Source: RUG11198 sp036342255 (GTDB lineage Bacteria; Bacillota_I; Bacilli_A; RF39; UBA660). From it: a stretch of 13,442 bases of DNA. The stretch covers positions 1-13,442 of the forward strand of contig JAZAUS010000022.1 in assembly GCA_036342255.1 (NCBI GenBank), given 5' to 3'. A model generated the notes under the pieces. It was not told the origin of the DNA. It did not search any database and saw only the letters and a list, made by a program, of their open reading frames with translations. Positions within the stretch are counted from its first letter, which is position 1; each line of letters opens with the position of its first letter. This document shows, in pieces, positions 7,044-13,127 of the stretch. A program made the position numbers and the translations under genes.

Positions 7044-7637
7044 ATGGGATTTACAAGGTATTGGACAAGAACCAATAAACCATATGATGAAGAGTTCGTA
7101 AATCAAGTACAACAAATAATAACAAAATGTGCTTCTTCTGGTATAACTATTTGTGATGGCTTTGGTAGTGGAAGTCCAGAAATAAGTATGGATAAGATTT
7201 GGATTAATGGTAGTGAAGAACTTAATACAGACCATGAGACTTTTGCTATTATAAATACTACATCCGAACATTTTAAAAGTGGTAATGATTTTTGTAAGAC
7301 AGCAAGAAAACCATATGATTATGCTGTTAGAGAAATCTTAAAAATAGCTGAAGAACAAGGTATTGTAGTAGATGTTTGTGATGATGGGGATAATAATAAA
7401 ATTGTCTCTGATATATCATATATGATACAAGAAGTACCTTATATAATGTTTTGTAAGTTTCTTTCAAACTCAAATAAAAGTCAAGCTAAATTATTAACTG
7501 AATTACAAAATCTTGATAGTAATAATATGAGTGACGAAGAATTATTACAAAAATATAAAGAAATTTGTTCACAAGATACGGAATTTGAAAAGTTTTTTAA
7601 TGAGTATTTACAAAAATATAAAATTATGGAGGTATAA
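7044..7637 (+). CDS. Conserved hypothetical 197-aa protein (GFTRYW / DHETF / FCKTARKPYD type)
   Basis: The N-terminus MGFTRYWTRTNKP and the internal motifs DHETF (63-67) and FCKTARKPYD (83-92) are distinctive. I recall them from uncharacterised proteins scattered across bacteria and large DNA viruses and phages; no function is assigned. A DDGD acidic patch (113-116) follows. The C-terminal third (about 140-197) is charged, probably helical and less motif-like, and could be a lineage-specific addition. GGAGG precedes the ATG with the ATTATTATG context seen at several genes here. The next gene starts three bases after the stop, so the two are almost certainly co-translated. Confidence 0.82.
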   Translation: MGFTRYWTRTNKPYDEEFVNQVQQIITKCASSGITICDGFGSGSPEISMDKIWINGSEELNTDHETFAIINTTSEHFKSGNDFCKTARKPYDYAVREILKIAEEQGIVVDVCDDGDNNKIVSDISYMIQEVPYIMFCKFLSNSNKSQAKLLTELQNLDSNNMSDEELLQKYKEICSQDTEFEKFFNEYLQKYKIMEV

Positions 7638-7640
7638 ACA

Positions 7641-8027
7641 ATGAACAATTTATTACCAATTTCATATAGTTATACAGATGTATTAACTAGTGGTGAACTT
7701 AGTGACGATATGTTATGGGATTATTGTGCATCTATATATCATAAAATGGATTGTTCTTCACCAGATGAAGTTTTACAAGATTTATTATGTGTCGAATATT
7801 TTCCAGATGTTACATTTCATACCTTATTAGAAAGATATTTAGAGGAACAAGGTAAAGATATTGATGATGTAGTAAGAGGATATGCACCACATAAAAAGGG
7901 ATTTTTAATGACACACGGATATGGATATTCTTGGCAAGATTCAGATTTATTAGGTGGTAGTGGTGATGGTAAAGAATTTAATAAGTTTGAAGAATGGTTA
8001 GAAAAACAAGGATATTGTTTATCTTAA
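7641..8027 (+). CDS. Uncharacterised acidic 128-aa protein
   Basis: Not recognised. The product is 128 residues and acidic, with a helical first half (YCASIYHKM, DEVLQDLLCVEYFPD, LLERYLEEQGKDIDDVV) and a Gly-rich middle (THGYGYSWQD, LLGGSGDGKEF) before a helical end. No signal peptide or membrane segment is seen. Its ribosome binding site, GGAGG at 7628-7632, lies inside the final codons of the upstream gene and the gap is three bases, so the two proteins are likely made together and may act together. Confidence 0.75.
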   Translation: MNNLLPISYSYTDVLTSGELSDDMLWDYCASIYHKMDCSSPDEVLQDLLCVEYFPDVTFHTLLERYLEEQGKDIDDVVRGYAPHKKGFLMTHGYGYSWQDSDLLGGSGDGKEFNKFEEWLEKQGYCLS

Positions 8028-8045
8028 ATAGAAAAGAGGTATTGT

Positions 8046-8558
8046 ATGGGATTAGATATAACAAAGTTACAAGAAGCCTATAATAGTGGTGAGAGTAATG
8101 AGGACACAGTAAAAACAATGGAAAATATTGTTATGCGACAAATAGTTACTCCATTTATATCTAATATAACAGAGGATAATATACAAAAAGCATTAGAAGA
8201 ATTGATATATGATTGTAGAAAACAACATATTTCAGTAGATAAAATACAATTAATGGTGACTTTTGCTATTATACAGAGTGGCTTTTTTGTATATAGATGT
8301 TTTATATCTTCAATAGAAGATGAAAGTGTTAGAATAGATATTCCTGTTCAAATTAATGTTACATCATTAGGAGAATTAGGTACATATTATAATAAAGAAA
8401 AAGAAATAATGAATATTATTATAACTAAAATTGATGAGAATATTCAAAAAATTCTTAAAGAAATCAATATTCCTTTTTCTTCTTATTGTTATGATATTAG
8501 TGATGTATCACAACAACTAATGTATTCTATAAACTTGAAAAAATTATTAAATGTATAA
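8046..8558 (+). CDS. Uncharacterised 170-aa protein
   Basis: Not recognised. The predicted layout is alpha/beta: N-terminal helices (about 1-60), a hydrophobic strand or helix (LMVTFAIIQSGFFVYRCFI, about 70-88), strands (RIDIPVQINV), and a long helix (EIMNIIITKIDENIQKILKEI). The hydrophobic stretch is broken and better explained as core than as a membrane span. The Shine-Dalgarno (GAGG) is weaker than those of its neighbours, so lower expression is plausible. A 49-nt gap without a clear terminator follows. Confidence 0.75.
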   Translation: MGLDITKLQEAYNSGESNEDTVKTMENIVMRQIVTPFISNITEDNIQKALEELIYDCRKQHISVDKIQLMVTFAIIQSGFFVYRCFISSIEDESVRIDIPVQINVTSLGELGTYYNKEKEIMNIIITKIDENIQKILKEINIPFSSYCYDISDVSQQLMYSINLKKLLNV

Positions 8559-8607
8559 ATTATACTGTAACATTATTTAAAGAAAAACTAAAAAAGGAGT
8601 AATAGTT

Positions 8608-8982
8608 ATGTATGAATTTAATTATGCTTTTCAATTAACTAAAAAAATTATTTTTAATGTAAGTTATCATACTGTAGGTAGTAATGATTATCCATATTTT
8701 AGTACATCAGCAGATGAATTTAATCAACCTAAGACAGATTATAATAGATGTGGTCAATGTCAACCAGAATTATGTATGGGATTAGCATTACATTTTTATG
8801 AAAAATGGGATTATTTACATTGTAAAAAAATTGAAAACGAAGCTCAATTTAATGAACTTATTGAAGATATAGAAGAATTAAAAAATAAATATAATTATAT
8901 TGAGGAAATTGCTGATGACCATGTTAATGATATTTCTTTTAATCGAATAAGAGAATTATCAAAATTAAATCCTAAAAAATAA
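8608..8982 (+). CDS. Conserved hypothetical 124-aa protein with a Cys-rich CGQCQxxxC motif
   Basis: The core YFSTSADEFNQPKTDY followed by CGQCQPELC (C48, C51, C56) and FYEKWDYLHC (H71, C72) resembles, from memory, an uncharacterised family of mobile-element and phage proteins with a conserved GQCQ and an FxEKWD motif. The Cys/His set could bind zinc, but the Cys residues may not be conserved in relatives, which would argue against that. The second half is an acidic helical segment (NELIEDIEELKNKYNYIEEI). AAGGAG precedes the ATG. The role is unknown. Confidence 0.78.
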   Translation: MYEFNYAFQLTKKIIFNVSYHTVGSNDYPYFSTSADEFNQPKTDYNRCGQCQPELCMGLALHFYEKWDYLHCKKIENEAQFNELIEDIEELKNKYNYIEEIADDHVNDISFNRIRELSKLNPKK

Positions 8983-9008
8983 AATAGGATAGAAAGGAAA
9001 TTATATAT

Positions 9009-9413
9009 ATGAAAATAATTGATTTTGAAACTAAAGGAAATGTAATTAAATTATATTTTGGTACAGATGATGATTATTATGGTGATGATTGGAATGATTA
9101 TCCCTATGAACATAATGCTGGAAAAGTATATGATAGATATGTAGAAAAAACAATAGATTTTGCTTTTCCTTTTGATTTTGATGTACTTACAGCAGAAGAT
9201 GATTGGACTTATAATGGTAATTCTCCTTATTGTAAAGATGATTTTAAACAAAATAAAGCACCTTGTATAGTTGTATGTAAAACTTCTGATTGGGCAGATG
9301 TATATTCAAAACTTATTGGAGATAATTCTGATAATACATTAAAAATATACTTCAATACTGAGGAAGATAAAATAATTAAACAAATAACTGACTTTGGTGG
9401 AATTATTATATAA
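9009..9413 (+). CDS. Conserved hypothetical 134-aa protein (YGDDWNDYPYEHNAG type)
   Basis: The segment YGDDWNDYPYEHNAGKVYD (residues 24-42) is characteristic. I recall it from uncharacterised small proteins of phages and Gram-positive mobile elements. Predicted strands before and after (VIKLYFG, DFAFPFDFDV, CIVVCKTS) suggest a compact beta-rich fold, with an Asp-rich surface that might bind metal. NSPYCKDDFK near residue 72 looks like a second conserved patch. An AAAGGA ribosome binding site is present. The next gene, the transporter, begins 13 nt after the stop. Confidence 0.8.
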   Translation: MKIIDFETKGNVIKLYFGTDDDYYGDDWNDYPYEHNAGKVYDRYVEKTIDFAFPFDFDVLTAEDDWTYNGNSPYCKDDFKQNKAPCIVVCKTSDWADVYSKLIGDNSDNTLKIYFNTEEDKIIKQITDFGGIII

Positions 9414-9426
9414 AAGGAGAATTAAA

Positions 9427-10638
9427 ATGAATAATAAATGGATTAGAGCAGCAATTCCAGCATTACTTATACATTGTTCTATAGGAACAGTTTATTGTTG
9501 GAGTACATTTAAGGAATCAATAGCAAATCAAATAGGTATGTCAACTTTTGCAGTAGGTTGGGCATTTAGTTTAGCAATATTCTTTTTGGGTATGTCAGCA
9601 GCCTTTGCTGGCAAATTAGTAGAATTGAATATCCATAAATCTTCATTAGTATCTTGTATCTGCTTTACTACTGGTATGTTAGGAACTGGATTAACCATTA
9701 AGTATTGTACTGGTATTACAGCTTTATTATTAATTTATTTATTTTATGGTTGTATTATGGGTATAGGATTAGGAGTAGGTTATTTAACTCCCGTTAAAAC
9801 ACTAATGTTATGGTTTAAGGATAATAAAGGATTAGCAACTGGTATTTCTATTATGGGATTTGGATTAGCAAAGGCTATAGCAACTCCTATTATGGAAGTA
9901 TTACAGACCAATTTTGGCATATCAGCTATGTTTTTTGTATTAGGTGTTATCTATTTTATAATGATGTTTATAGGACATTTATTATTGAAAAAACCAGAAG
10001 GTTGGGTAGAAAACAAAGAAACTAATAATGAATTTAAGTCTATTTCAATGTTTAAGAATAAGATATTTATAGGAACTTGGTTAATGTTCTATATCAATAT
10101 CCATTGTGGACTTATGCTTATTACTTATGAAAAGCAATTATTGAATAATAAGTTTATGGGAATGGCTATATTAACTACAATTATTAGTGTAGTACCATCT
10201 ATAACAGCTATATGTAATGCATTAGGTAGAATAGGATATAGTACAATTTCGGATAAATTAAAAGATAGAGCAACTATTTATCAAATAATCTTCTTATCTT
10301 GTGCTATAATATGTGGTATAACATTACCTATAAATATAGGTGTTATGATTATTATCTTATTAATGATTATAAATCTTGGTTATGGTGGTGGATTTAGTAC
10401 ACTTCCCGCATTATTAGATTCAAGATTTGGAATGAAGAATATTAGTAAAATACACGGACTCGCTTTATCTGCGTGGGCTATAGCTGGTATTACTGGTAAT
10501 AACCTATCCGAGATTATATTGAAGAACTCTAATCAAAATTATAATTATATAATAGCTACAGCATTAGGATTATATATTGTTGCTTTTATTATATGTATTT
10601 GTTTAGTTAAGGGTAAATATGCAGAAAAAACGGATTAA
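9427..10638 (+). CDS. OFA-family MFS transporter
   Basis: An integral membrane protein of 403 residues with about twelve hydrophobic segments, close to the usual length of the family. Features of the oxalate/formate antiporter (OFA) branch of the major facilitator superfamily are visible. They include SIGTVYCWSTF in the first helix, GVGYLTPVKTLMLWF (about 117-131) with NKGLATGISIMGFG just after, the mid-loop KPEGW, a second-half motif GRIGYSTISDKL (about 267-278), and GYGGGFSTLPALL near helix 10. OFA members exchange small organic anions, but many are uncharacterised and the substrate cannot be deduced here. I chose the ATG at 9427 because AAAAGGAGA lies just before it and the protein then starts at NNKWIRAAIP like its relatives; the in-frame ATG at 9394 would place 11 non-family residues in front, inside the upstream gene. 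A metabolic transporter among small ORFans is probably accessory cargo. Confidence 0.88.
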   Translation: MNNKWIRAAIPALLIHCSIGTVYCWSTFKESIANQIGMSTFAVGWAFSLAIFFLGMSAAFAGKLVELNIHKSSLVSCICFTTGMLGTGLTIKYCTGITALLLIYLFYGCIMGIGLGVGYLTPVKTLMLWFKDNKGLATGISIMGFGLAKAIATPIMEVLQTNFGISAMFFVLGVIYFIMMFIGHLLLKKPEGWVENKETNNEFKSISMFKNKIFIGTWLMFYINIHCGLMLITYEKQLLNNKFMGMAILTTIISVVPSITAICNALGRIGYSTISDKLKDRATIYQIIFLSCAIICGITLPINIGVMIIILLMIINLGYGGGFSTLPALLDSRFGMKNISKIHGLALSAWAIAGITGNNLSEIILKNSNQNYNYIIATALGLYIVAFIICICLVKGKYAEKTD

Positions 10639-10747
10639 AGATTATAAAACAGAAGAAATAGTACCTGAATTAAAACCTTTAATATATATTATATTAGTAT
10701 TTCTTATTATAGTATGTATTATTAGTTTAATTTATGTACTATTTTGA
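10619..10747 (+). CDS. 42-aa single-membrane-segment microprotein overlapping the MFS gene
   Basis: An ATG at 10619-10621 overlaps the last 20 bases of the transporter gene in another frame and runs to a TGA at 10745-10747. The product starts MQKKRIKDYKTEE, followed by one hydrophobic segment (about residues 20-42, LKPLIYIILVFLIIVCII and on). AAGGG at 10609-10613 lies five bases before the ATG. Overlap, a Shine-Dalgarno and a single membrane helix fit a translationally coupled partner of the transporter. Short partner proteins next to OFA transporters are annotated in other bacteria, but I cannot show homology. It is the only TGA-terminated gene in the window, a mild point against it. It could also be chance translation of AT-rich DNA. 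Confidence 0.5.
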   Translation: MQKKRIKDYKTEEIVPELKPLIYIILVFLIIVCIISLIYVLF

Positions 10748-10763
10748 TTCAAGACTTCTTCAT

Positions 10764-10803
10764 ATCAGAAAATTTTTGCGTAAATCAGTAAATTTTTTCT
10801 GGT
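10764..10803 (+). repeat. Two imperfect 20-nt direct repeats
   Basis: ATCAGAAAATTTTT (from 10764) and ATCAGTAAATTTTT (from 10784) are spaced exactly 20 nt apart, about two helical turns. CAGAAAA (10766-10772) and TTTTCTG (10795-10801) also form inverted ends around the pair. This would suit a protein binding site. Confidence 0.55.
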
Positions 10804-10833
10804 GTGAGGAGGAATTTTGTATTTAAAAATATA

Positions 10834-10893
10834 ATTATTAGTACCTAATAATATTATTAGTAATTTATATAATATATTATTAGTGCTAATAAT
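10834..10893. repeat. Alternating ATTATTAG / CTAATAAT octamers forming palindromes
   Basis: ATTATTAG at 10834-10841, CTAATAAT at 10845-10852, ATTATTAG at 10853-10860, ATTATTAG at 10876-10883 and CTAATAAT at 10886-10893. The second and third form a perfect 16-bp palindrome (10845-10860). The first pair has a 3-nt spacer and the last pair a 2-nt spacer. Simple AT richness explains some of this, but exact octamers with a G/C at the same end do not arise easily. Confidence 0.6.
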
Positions 10894-10915
10894 ATTACTT
10901 TTCCCTGTAGACCCG

Positions 10916-10964
10916 TATTTTAACTGCTTCATGCCCGTGAAATTAGGCGTGGACCCAGAAAATA
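10916..10964 (+). ncRNA. Candidate structured RNA: 49-nt long hairpin in a GC-rich patch
   Basis: TATTTT (10916-10921) pairs with AAAATA (10959-10964), CTG (10924-10926) with CAG (10956-10958), and TTCATGCC (10928-10935) with GGCGTGGA (10946-10953). This gives 17 pairs, two of them G-U, with an AA bulge, a C/CC internal loop and a 10-nt loop. The 60 bases from 10901 to 10960 hold 29 G/C, about 48%, in otherwise very AT-rich DNA. G-U pairs favour function as RNA. CCTGTAG (10904-10910) can further pair with CTATAGG (11004-11010). I match it to no known RNA family. Confidence 0.45.
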
Positions 10965-10998
10965 ATAACTTTATACATACTATGTGTAAAAAAGTTTT

Positions 10999-11048
10999 TG
11001 AGCCTATAGGTATAATATAGGTAACCTCAAATATAAAAGCTATGAGGT
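10999..11048 (+). promoter_or_regulatory. Tandem hairpins with mutually exclusive pairing
   Basis: CCTATA (11003-11008) pairs with TATAGG (11016-11021). ACCTCA (11024-11029) pairs with TGAGGT (11043-11048). CTCA (11026-11029) can instead pair with TGAG (10999-11002), closing the first hairpin. The choice between these folds is the kind seen in RNA switches or attenuators. No U-tract follows, so the readout, if any, is not classical termination. Confidence 0.35.
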
Positions 11049-11080
11049 ATCTATAATACTTTCTATATCTAATAATACTA

Positions 11081-11110
11081 TTGAAACTATATTAGATAAA
11101 ATTGTATAAT
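11081..11110 (+). promoter_or_regulatory. Sigma-A-like promoter before the gene at 11130, doubtful
   Basis: TTGAAA (11081-11086), an 18-nt spacer and a perfect TATAAT (11105-11110). The expected start of transcription (about 11117) falls within the AGGGGG ribosome binding site (11115-11120), leaving almost no leader. This may therefore be a chance match in AT-rich DNA. Confidence 0.33.
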
Positions 11111-11129
11111 ATTTAGGGGGTATATTATT

Positions 11130-11570
11130 ATGGTTACTGGTAAACAAAAAGTTAAAGTACAATTATTATTTAAGGATACTGTTATATTAACTCCACTACA
11201 AATTGATTATATAAATAATCATATTACAGAGTTAGTACAAGATAGTATCACTAAAGGTAATTGTGTAAAATTAACCTTTTTAGAGGGATTAGATGAAGAT
11301 GATACTTGTATAGTATCTGGTTATGAATACGATTTCTTATTTATGGCTGATGTAGAGGGTGAATATGATTATGAAAGTATGATACCCTCAAATATGAATA
11401 CTACATTATCTTGGAACAATACCAATAAAATTGAAGAAATTGATGAAAATGTATTATATTCTAATTTAAGAAAACAATTATTATTGGCAGATTTTGGAGA
11501 AAAAATACAGAAAGTATTTGTAAAACTATATTCTATAGAAAATCCACCAAGTAGTAGTCGATTAAATTAA
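11130..11570 (+). CDS. Uncharacterised 146-aa protein
   Basis: Not recognised. The product is an acidic 146 residues. The first 60 look like alternating strands and a helix (VKVQLLF, TPLQIDYINNHITELVQDSI, CVKLTFLEG), followed by an Asp/Glu-rich stretch (LDEDDT, DVEGEYDYES) and a helical region near residues 105-135. No export signal is seen. Its AGGGGG ribosome binding site and ATTATTATG start context match other genes of the window. It follows the structured non-coding region and may be regulated through it. A hairpin lies just after the stop. Confidence 0.75.
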   Translation: MVTGKQKVKVQLLFKDTVILTPLQIDYINNHITELVQDSITKGNCVKLTFLEGLDEDDTCIVSGYEYDFLFMADVEGEYDYESMIPSNMNTTLSWNNTNKIEEIDENVLYSNLRKQLLLADFGEKIQKVFVKLYSIENPPSSSRLN

Positions 11571-11576
11571 TAGTTT

Positions 11577-11606
11577 TTTGGTAAGGATATTAATGTCCTT
11601 ACCAAA
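11577..11606. other. Perfect 11-bp inverted repeat without a U-tract
   Basis: TTTGGTAAGGA (11577-11587) and TCCTTACCAAA (11596-11606) are exact complements around the 8-nt loop TATTAATG. A T-run precedes the hairpin instead of following it on the + strand, and on the - strand it is followed by A's. It is therefore not a canonical intrinsic terminator in either direction. It begins six bases after the stop codon and could be an mRNA-stabilising hairpin, a processing site or an operator. Confidence 0.7.
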
Positions 11607-11635
11607 TCACAAAAAGTATCATAAGGAGAGAAAAT

Positions 11636-12046
11636 ATGACAAATATTGACAAATATCTAAAACAAATAAAAAATACGATTGATTTTAATCTTGGTGTTGT
11701 TACAGAAGATAATCAAATCATAGATAAACATTTAACTATTAACAAAATGGGGGAAGATATTAAATCTATGGCTGTAGAACAAATTAGCACTAAATATCAA
11801 GATAGTGCTATGGATGAAGATTTCTTTGAAACCTCTGTAGCACCAAGTCTTATTGATATAGAATATACAATGGCTTTATTATCTATTTATATGGAAAGTT
11901 ATGGTGTTAAATCTTGGTTTTATGATTATGTTAGAGAAAAGAATGTAGTATATGTCTATATTCCTAATGTTGGATTACAACCAGCTAATTTAGAAGAAAA
12001 AGTTGAGGGTATAAATCATTTTGAATCGGCTTTATATAGATATTAA
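11636..12046 (+). CDS. Uncharacterised 136-aa protein
   Basis: Not recognised. The start follows AAGGAGAG. The product is 136 residues, mostly helical by inspection (IDKYLKQIKNTI, EDIKSMAVEQIS, SLIDIEYTMALLSIYMESYG), with a short strand-rich part (NVVYVYIPNVG) near the C-terminus. There is no signal peptide or membrane span. It is separated from the previous gene by a 65-nt gap holding the inverted repeat, and from the next by 15 nt, so it heads a tight cluster of four small genes. Confidence 0.75.
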   Translation: MTNIDKYLKQIKNTIDFNLGVVTEDNQIIDKHLTINKMGEDIKSMAVEQISTKYQDSAMDEDFFETSVAPSLIDIEYTMALLSIYMESYGVKSWFYDYVREKNVVYVYIPNVGLQPANLEEKVEGINHFESALYRY

Positions 12047-12061
12047 GAAAGGAATATTATT

Positions 12062-12253
12062 ATGAAACCAATTAGATGTGTAATTAAAAACCCTTTAAAA
12101 ATAACACTTTTATCTAATGATAATCAATATTTTGTATATGTGCATAGAAAAATTACTAATAATTATTTATTATTAAGCAAAACAACGCCTATATTAGAAT
12201 TAAATGATGCAAAAAGGGCGTTTAGGGCATTAGTGACCAAATACACTTCATAG
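12062..12253 (+). CDS. Uncharacterised basic 63-aa protein
   Basis: Not recognised. Sixty-three residues, Lys/Arg-rich, with two or three predicted strands (IRCVIKNP, LKITLLSN, QYFVYVHRKI, YLLLSKTTP) and a C-terminal helix (ELNDAKRAFRALVTKY). A small basic beta-alpha protein of this kind may bind nucleic acid, but that is only a guess. AAAGGA and the ATTATTATG context support the start. Its TAG stop shares a G with the seven-G ribosome binding site of the next gene. Confidence 0.72.
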   Translation: MKPIRCVIKNPLKITLLSNDNQYFVYVHRKITNNYLLLSKTTPILELNDAKRAFRALVTKYTS

Positions 12254-12267
12254 GGGGGGTATTTATT

Positions 12268-12612
12268 ATGAGTGAACAAGAATTATTACAAGAATGTAAG
12301 GGGATTTATAGACAATTAGAAGACTTATATTGGGATAAGACATCTTGTGGATATGTTGAAACTATTAGGAAAATGTTTACTTTAGTAGGGGGTAAAGTAT
12401 ATTGTTTACCTTCTAGTGATTATATTCAATATGATGGTTCTATTGAATGGGAAAATGACAATACCTATACTATTGGTGGTTATATCTATGATAGGTATTT
12501 AGAAAGCAATTTCTTTAGACTTATTGAAGATTTAACTATGGGATATTATAGAGTTCATAGTGGAGAAATATCATATACTCCAAATCTTATTAAAACAATT
12601 AAATCATTATAG
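12268..12612 (+). CDS. Uncharacterised 114-aa protein
   Basis: Not recognised. One hundred and fourteen residues with a helical N-terminus (EQELLQECKGIYRQLEDLYW) and a Tyr-rich, likely beta, remainder (VYCLPSSDYIQYDG, TYTIGGYIYDRYLE, YYRVHSGEISYTP). The start is preceded by seven consecutive G residues (12253-12259), an unusual Shine-Dalgarno that overlaps the upstream stop codon. The gaps on both sides are 14 nt, so co-transcription is very likely. Confidence 0.75.
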   Translation: MSEQELLQECKGIYRQLEDLYWDKTSCGYVETIRKMFTLVGGKVYCLPSSDYIQYDGSIEWENDNTYTIGGYIYDRYLESNFFRLIEDLTMGYYRVHSGEISYTPNLIKTIKSL

Positions 12613-12626
12613 AAAGGTATATTAAT

Positions 12627-12992
12627 ATGTTAGAAACAATTGGTCGTGTAAGAGCATTTACAGTACTTAGAGTAAATAATAAATATACATCACTTCAACA
12701 AATATCAGAAATATTTACTTTATTAGGTTTTAGTAAGGAAGAATTAACTAGAACCTTTGACTTTAATGGTAAAACTATCTATATTGAATTTCCACAAGGC
12801 ATTAATGATGATGGTGTTAGTATTGCTATTAAGACAGAAGAAAGTCAAATGGAAACAGTTTTACAAGAAAGAAATCCATCATTTTCAGAGAAAGTAATGA
12901 AAGAAGTATTTGAGATAATTGATATTCTTAATAAAACTGGAAATGATTATTATAATATTAGTTATCCAGACATACTTACATTCAAAATTTAA
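12627..12992 (+). CDS. Uncharacterised 121-aa protein
   Basis: Not recognised. The pattern is strand (VRAFTVLRVN), helix (SLQQISEIFTLLGF), strands (KTIYIEFPQGI, GVSIAIKTEE) and a long helix (SEKVMKEVFEIIDILNKT). The next gene (13128) shows a loosely similar order (helix, NLYVGS-type strand, LEIVIE strand, long helix), so the two might be diverged relatives; this needs a profile comparison. AAAGG overlaps the upstream stop region. It is the last gene of its transcript, given the terminator 34 bases on. Confidence 0.74.
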   Translation: MLETIGRVRAFTVLRVNNKYTSLQQISEIFTLLGFSKEELTRTFDFNGKTIYIEFPQGINDDGVSIAIKTEESQMETVLQERNPSFSEKVMKEVFEIIDILNKTGNDYYNISYPDILTFKI

Positions 12993-13025
12993 TGATAATT
13001 TTATTAATAATTAAATATTGAGAAA

Positions 13026-13055
13026 GGCTACAGTAGTATTGTAGTCTTTTTCTTT
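13026..13055 (+). terminator. Rho-independent terminator
   Basis: GGCTACA (13026-13032) pairs with TGTAGTC (13040-13046), seven pairs with one G-U and a 7-nt loop, followed by TTTTTCTTT (13047-13055). The A-rich bases before the stem can pair with the T-run. This ends the transcript of the small-gene cluster and is the best terminator in the window. Confidence 0.85.
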
Positions 13056-13070
13056 ACCATTAAAAAGGTG

Positions 13071-13099
13071 TTGCAATTCATTACTATAAATGAGATAAT
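13071..13099 (+). promoter_or_regulatory. Sigma-A-type promoter
   Basis: TTGCAA (13071-13076), a 17-nt spacer and GATAAT (13094-13099). It lies between the terminator and the gene at 13128, whose AAGGAGG (13114-13120) falls just inside the predicted transcript. Position, spacing and context all agree. Confidence 0.68.
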
Positions 13100-13127
13100 T
13101 TAAGTGAACTTTTAAGGAGGTTTTATT

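Larger units (their letters stand above)
10748..11129 (+). other. 382-nt structured non-coding region
   Basis: No ORF of useful length is present. In order it holds a 20-nt-period direct repeat (10764-10803), an orphan AGGAGG (10807-10812), alternating AT octamers (10834-10893), a GC-rich patch with a long hairpin (10901-10964), smaller hairpins with competing pairings (10999-11048), and a promoter-like pair just before the next gene (11081-11110). The density of symmetric elements far exceeds other gaps in the window. It may be a structured leader or non-coding RNA for the right block, or a replication or transfer origin. Confidence 0.6.

Noticed and set aside
6984..7271. Open frames on the - strand such as this one and those at 2739-2945, 3695-3919, 4373-4627 and 9051-9251
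   Set aside because: All are antisense shadows of well-supported + strand genes with Ile/Phe/Tyr-rich, featureless products typical of AT-rich complement.
9394..9426. Upstream ATG for the MFS transporter
   Set aside because: It lies within the preceding gene, has no Shine-Dalgarno, and would add residues not seen in OFA transporters. The ATG at 9427 has AAAAGGAGA in place.
10916..10964. Twister or hammerhead self-cleaving ribozyme
   Set aside because: The UAAC and GCC bits recall twister, but the G-rich partner segments needed for its pseudoknots are absent. No CUGAUGA core exists for hammerhead.
11011..11057. TATAAT boxes at 11011-11016 and 11052-11057 as promoters
   Set aside because: No acceptable -35 element lies 15-19 nt upstream of either.
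11577..11606. Intrinsic terminator
   Set aside because: The stem is excellent, but no T-run follows it on either strand.
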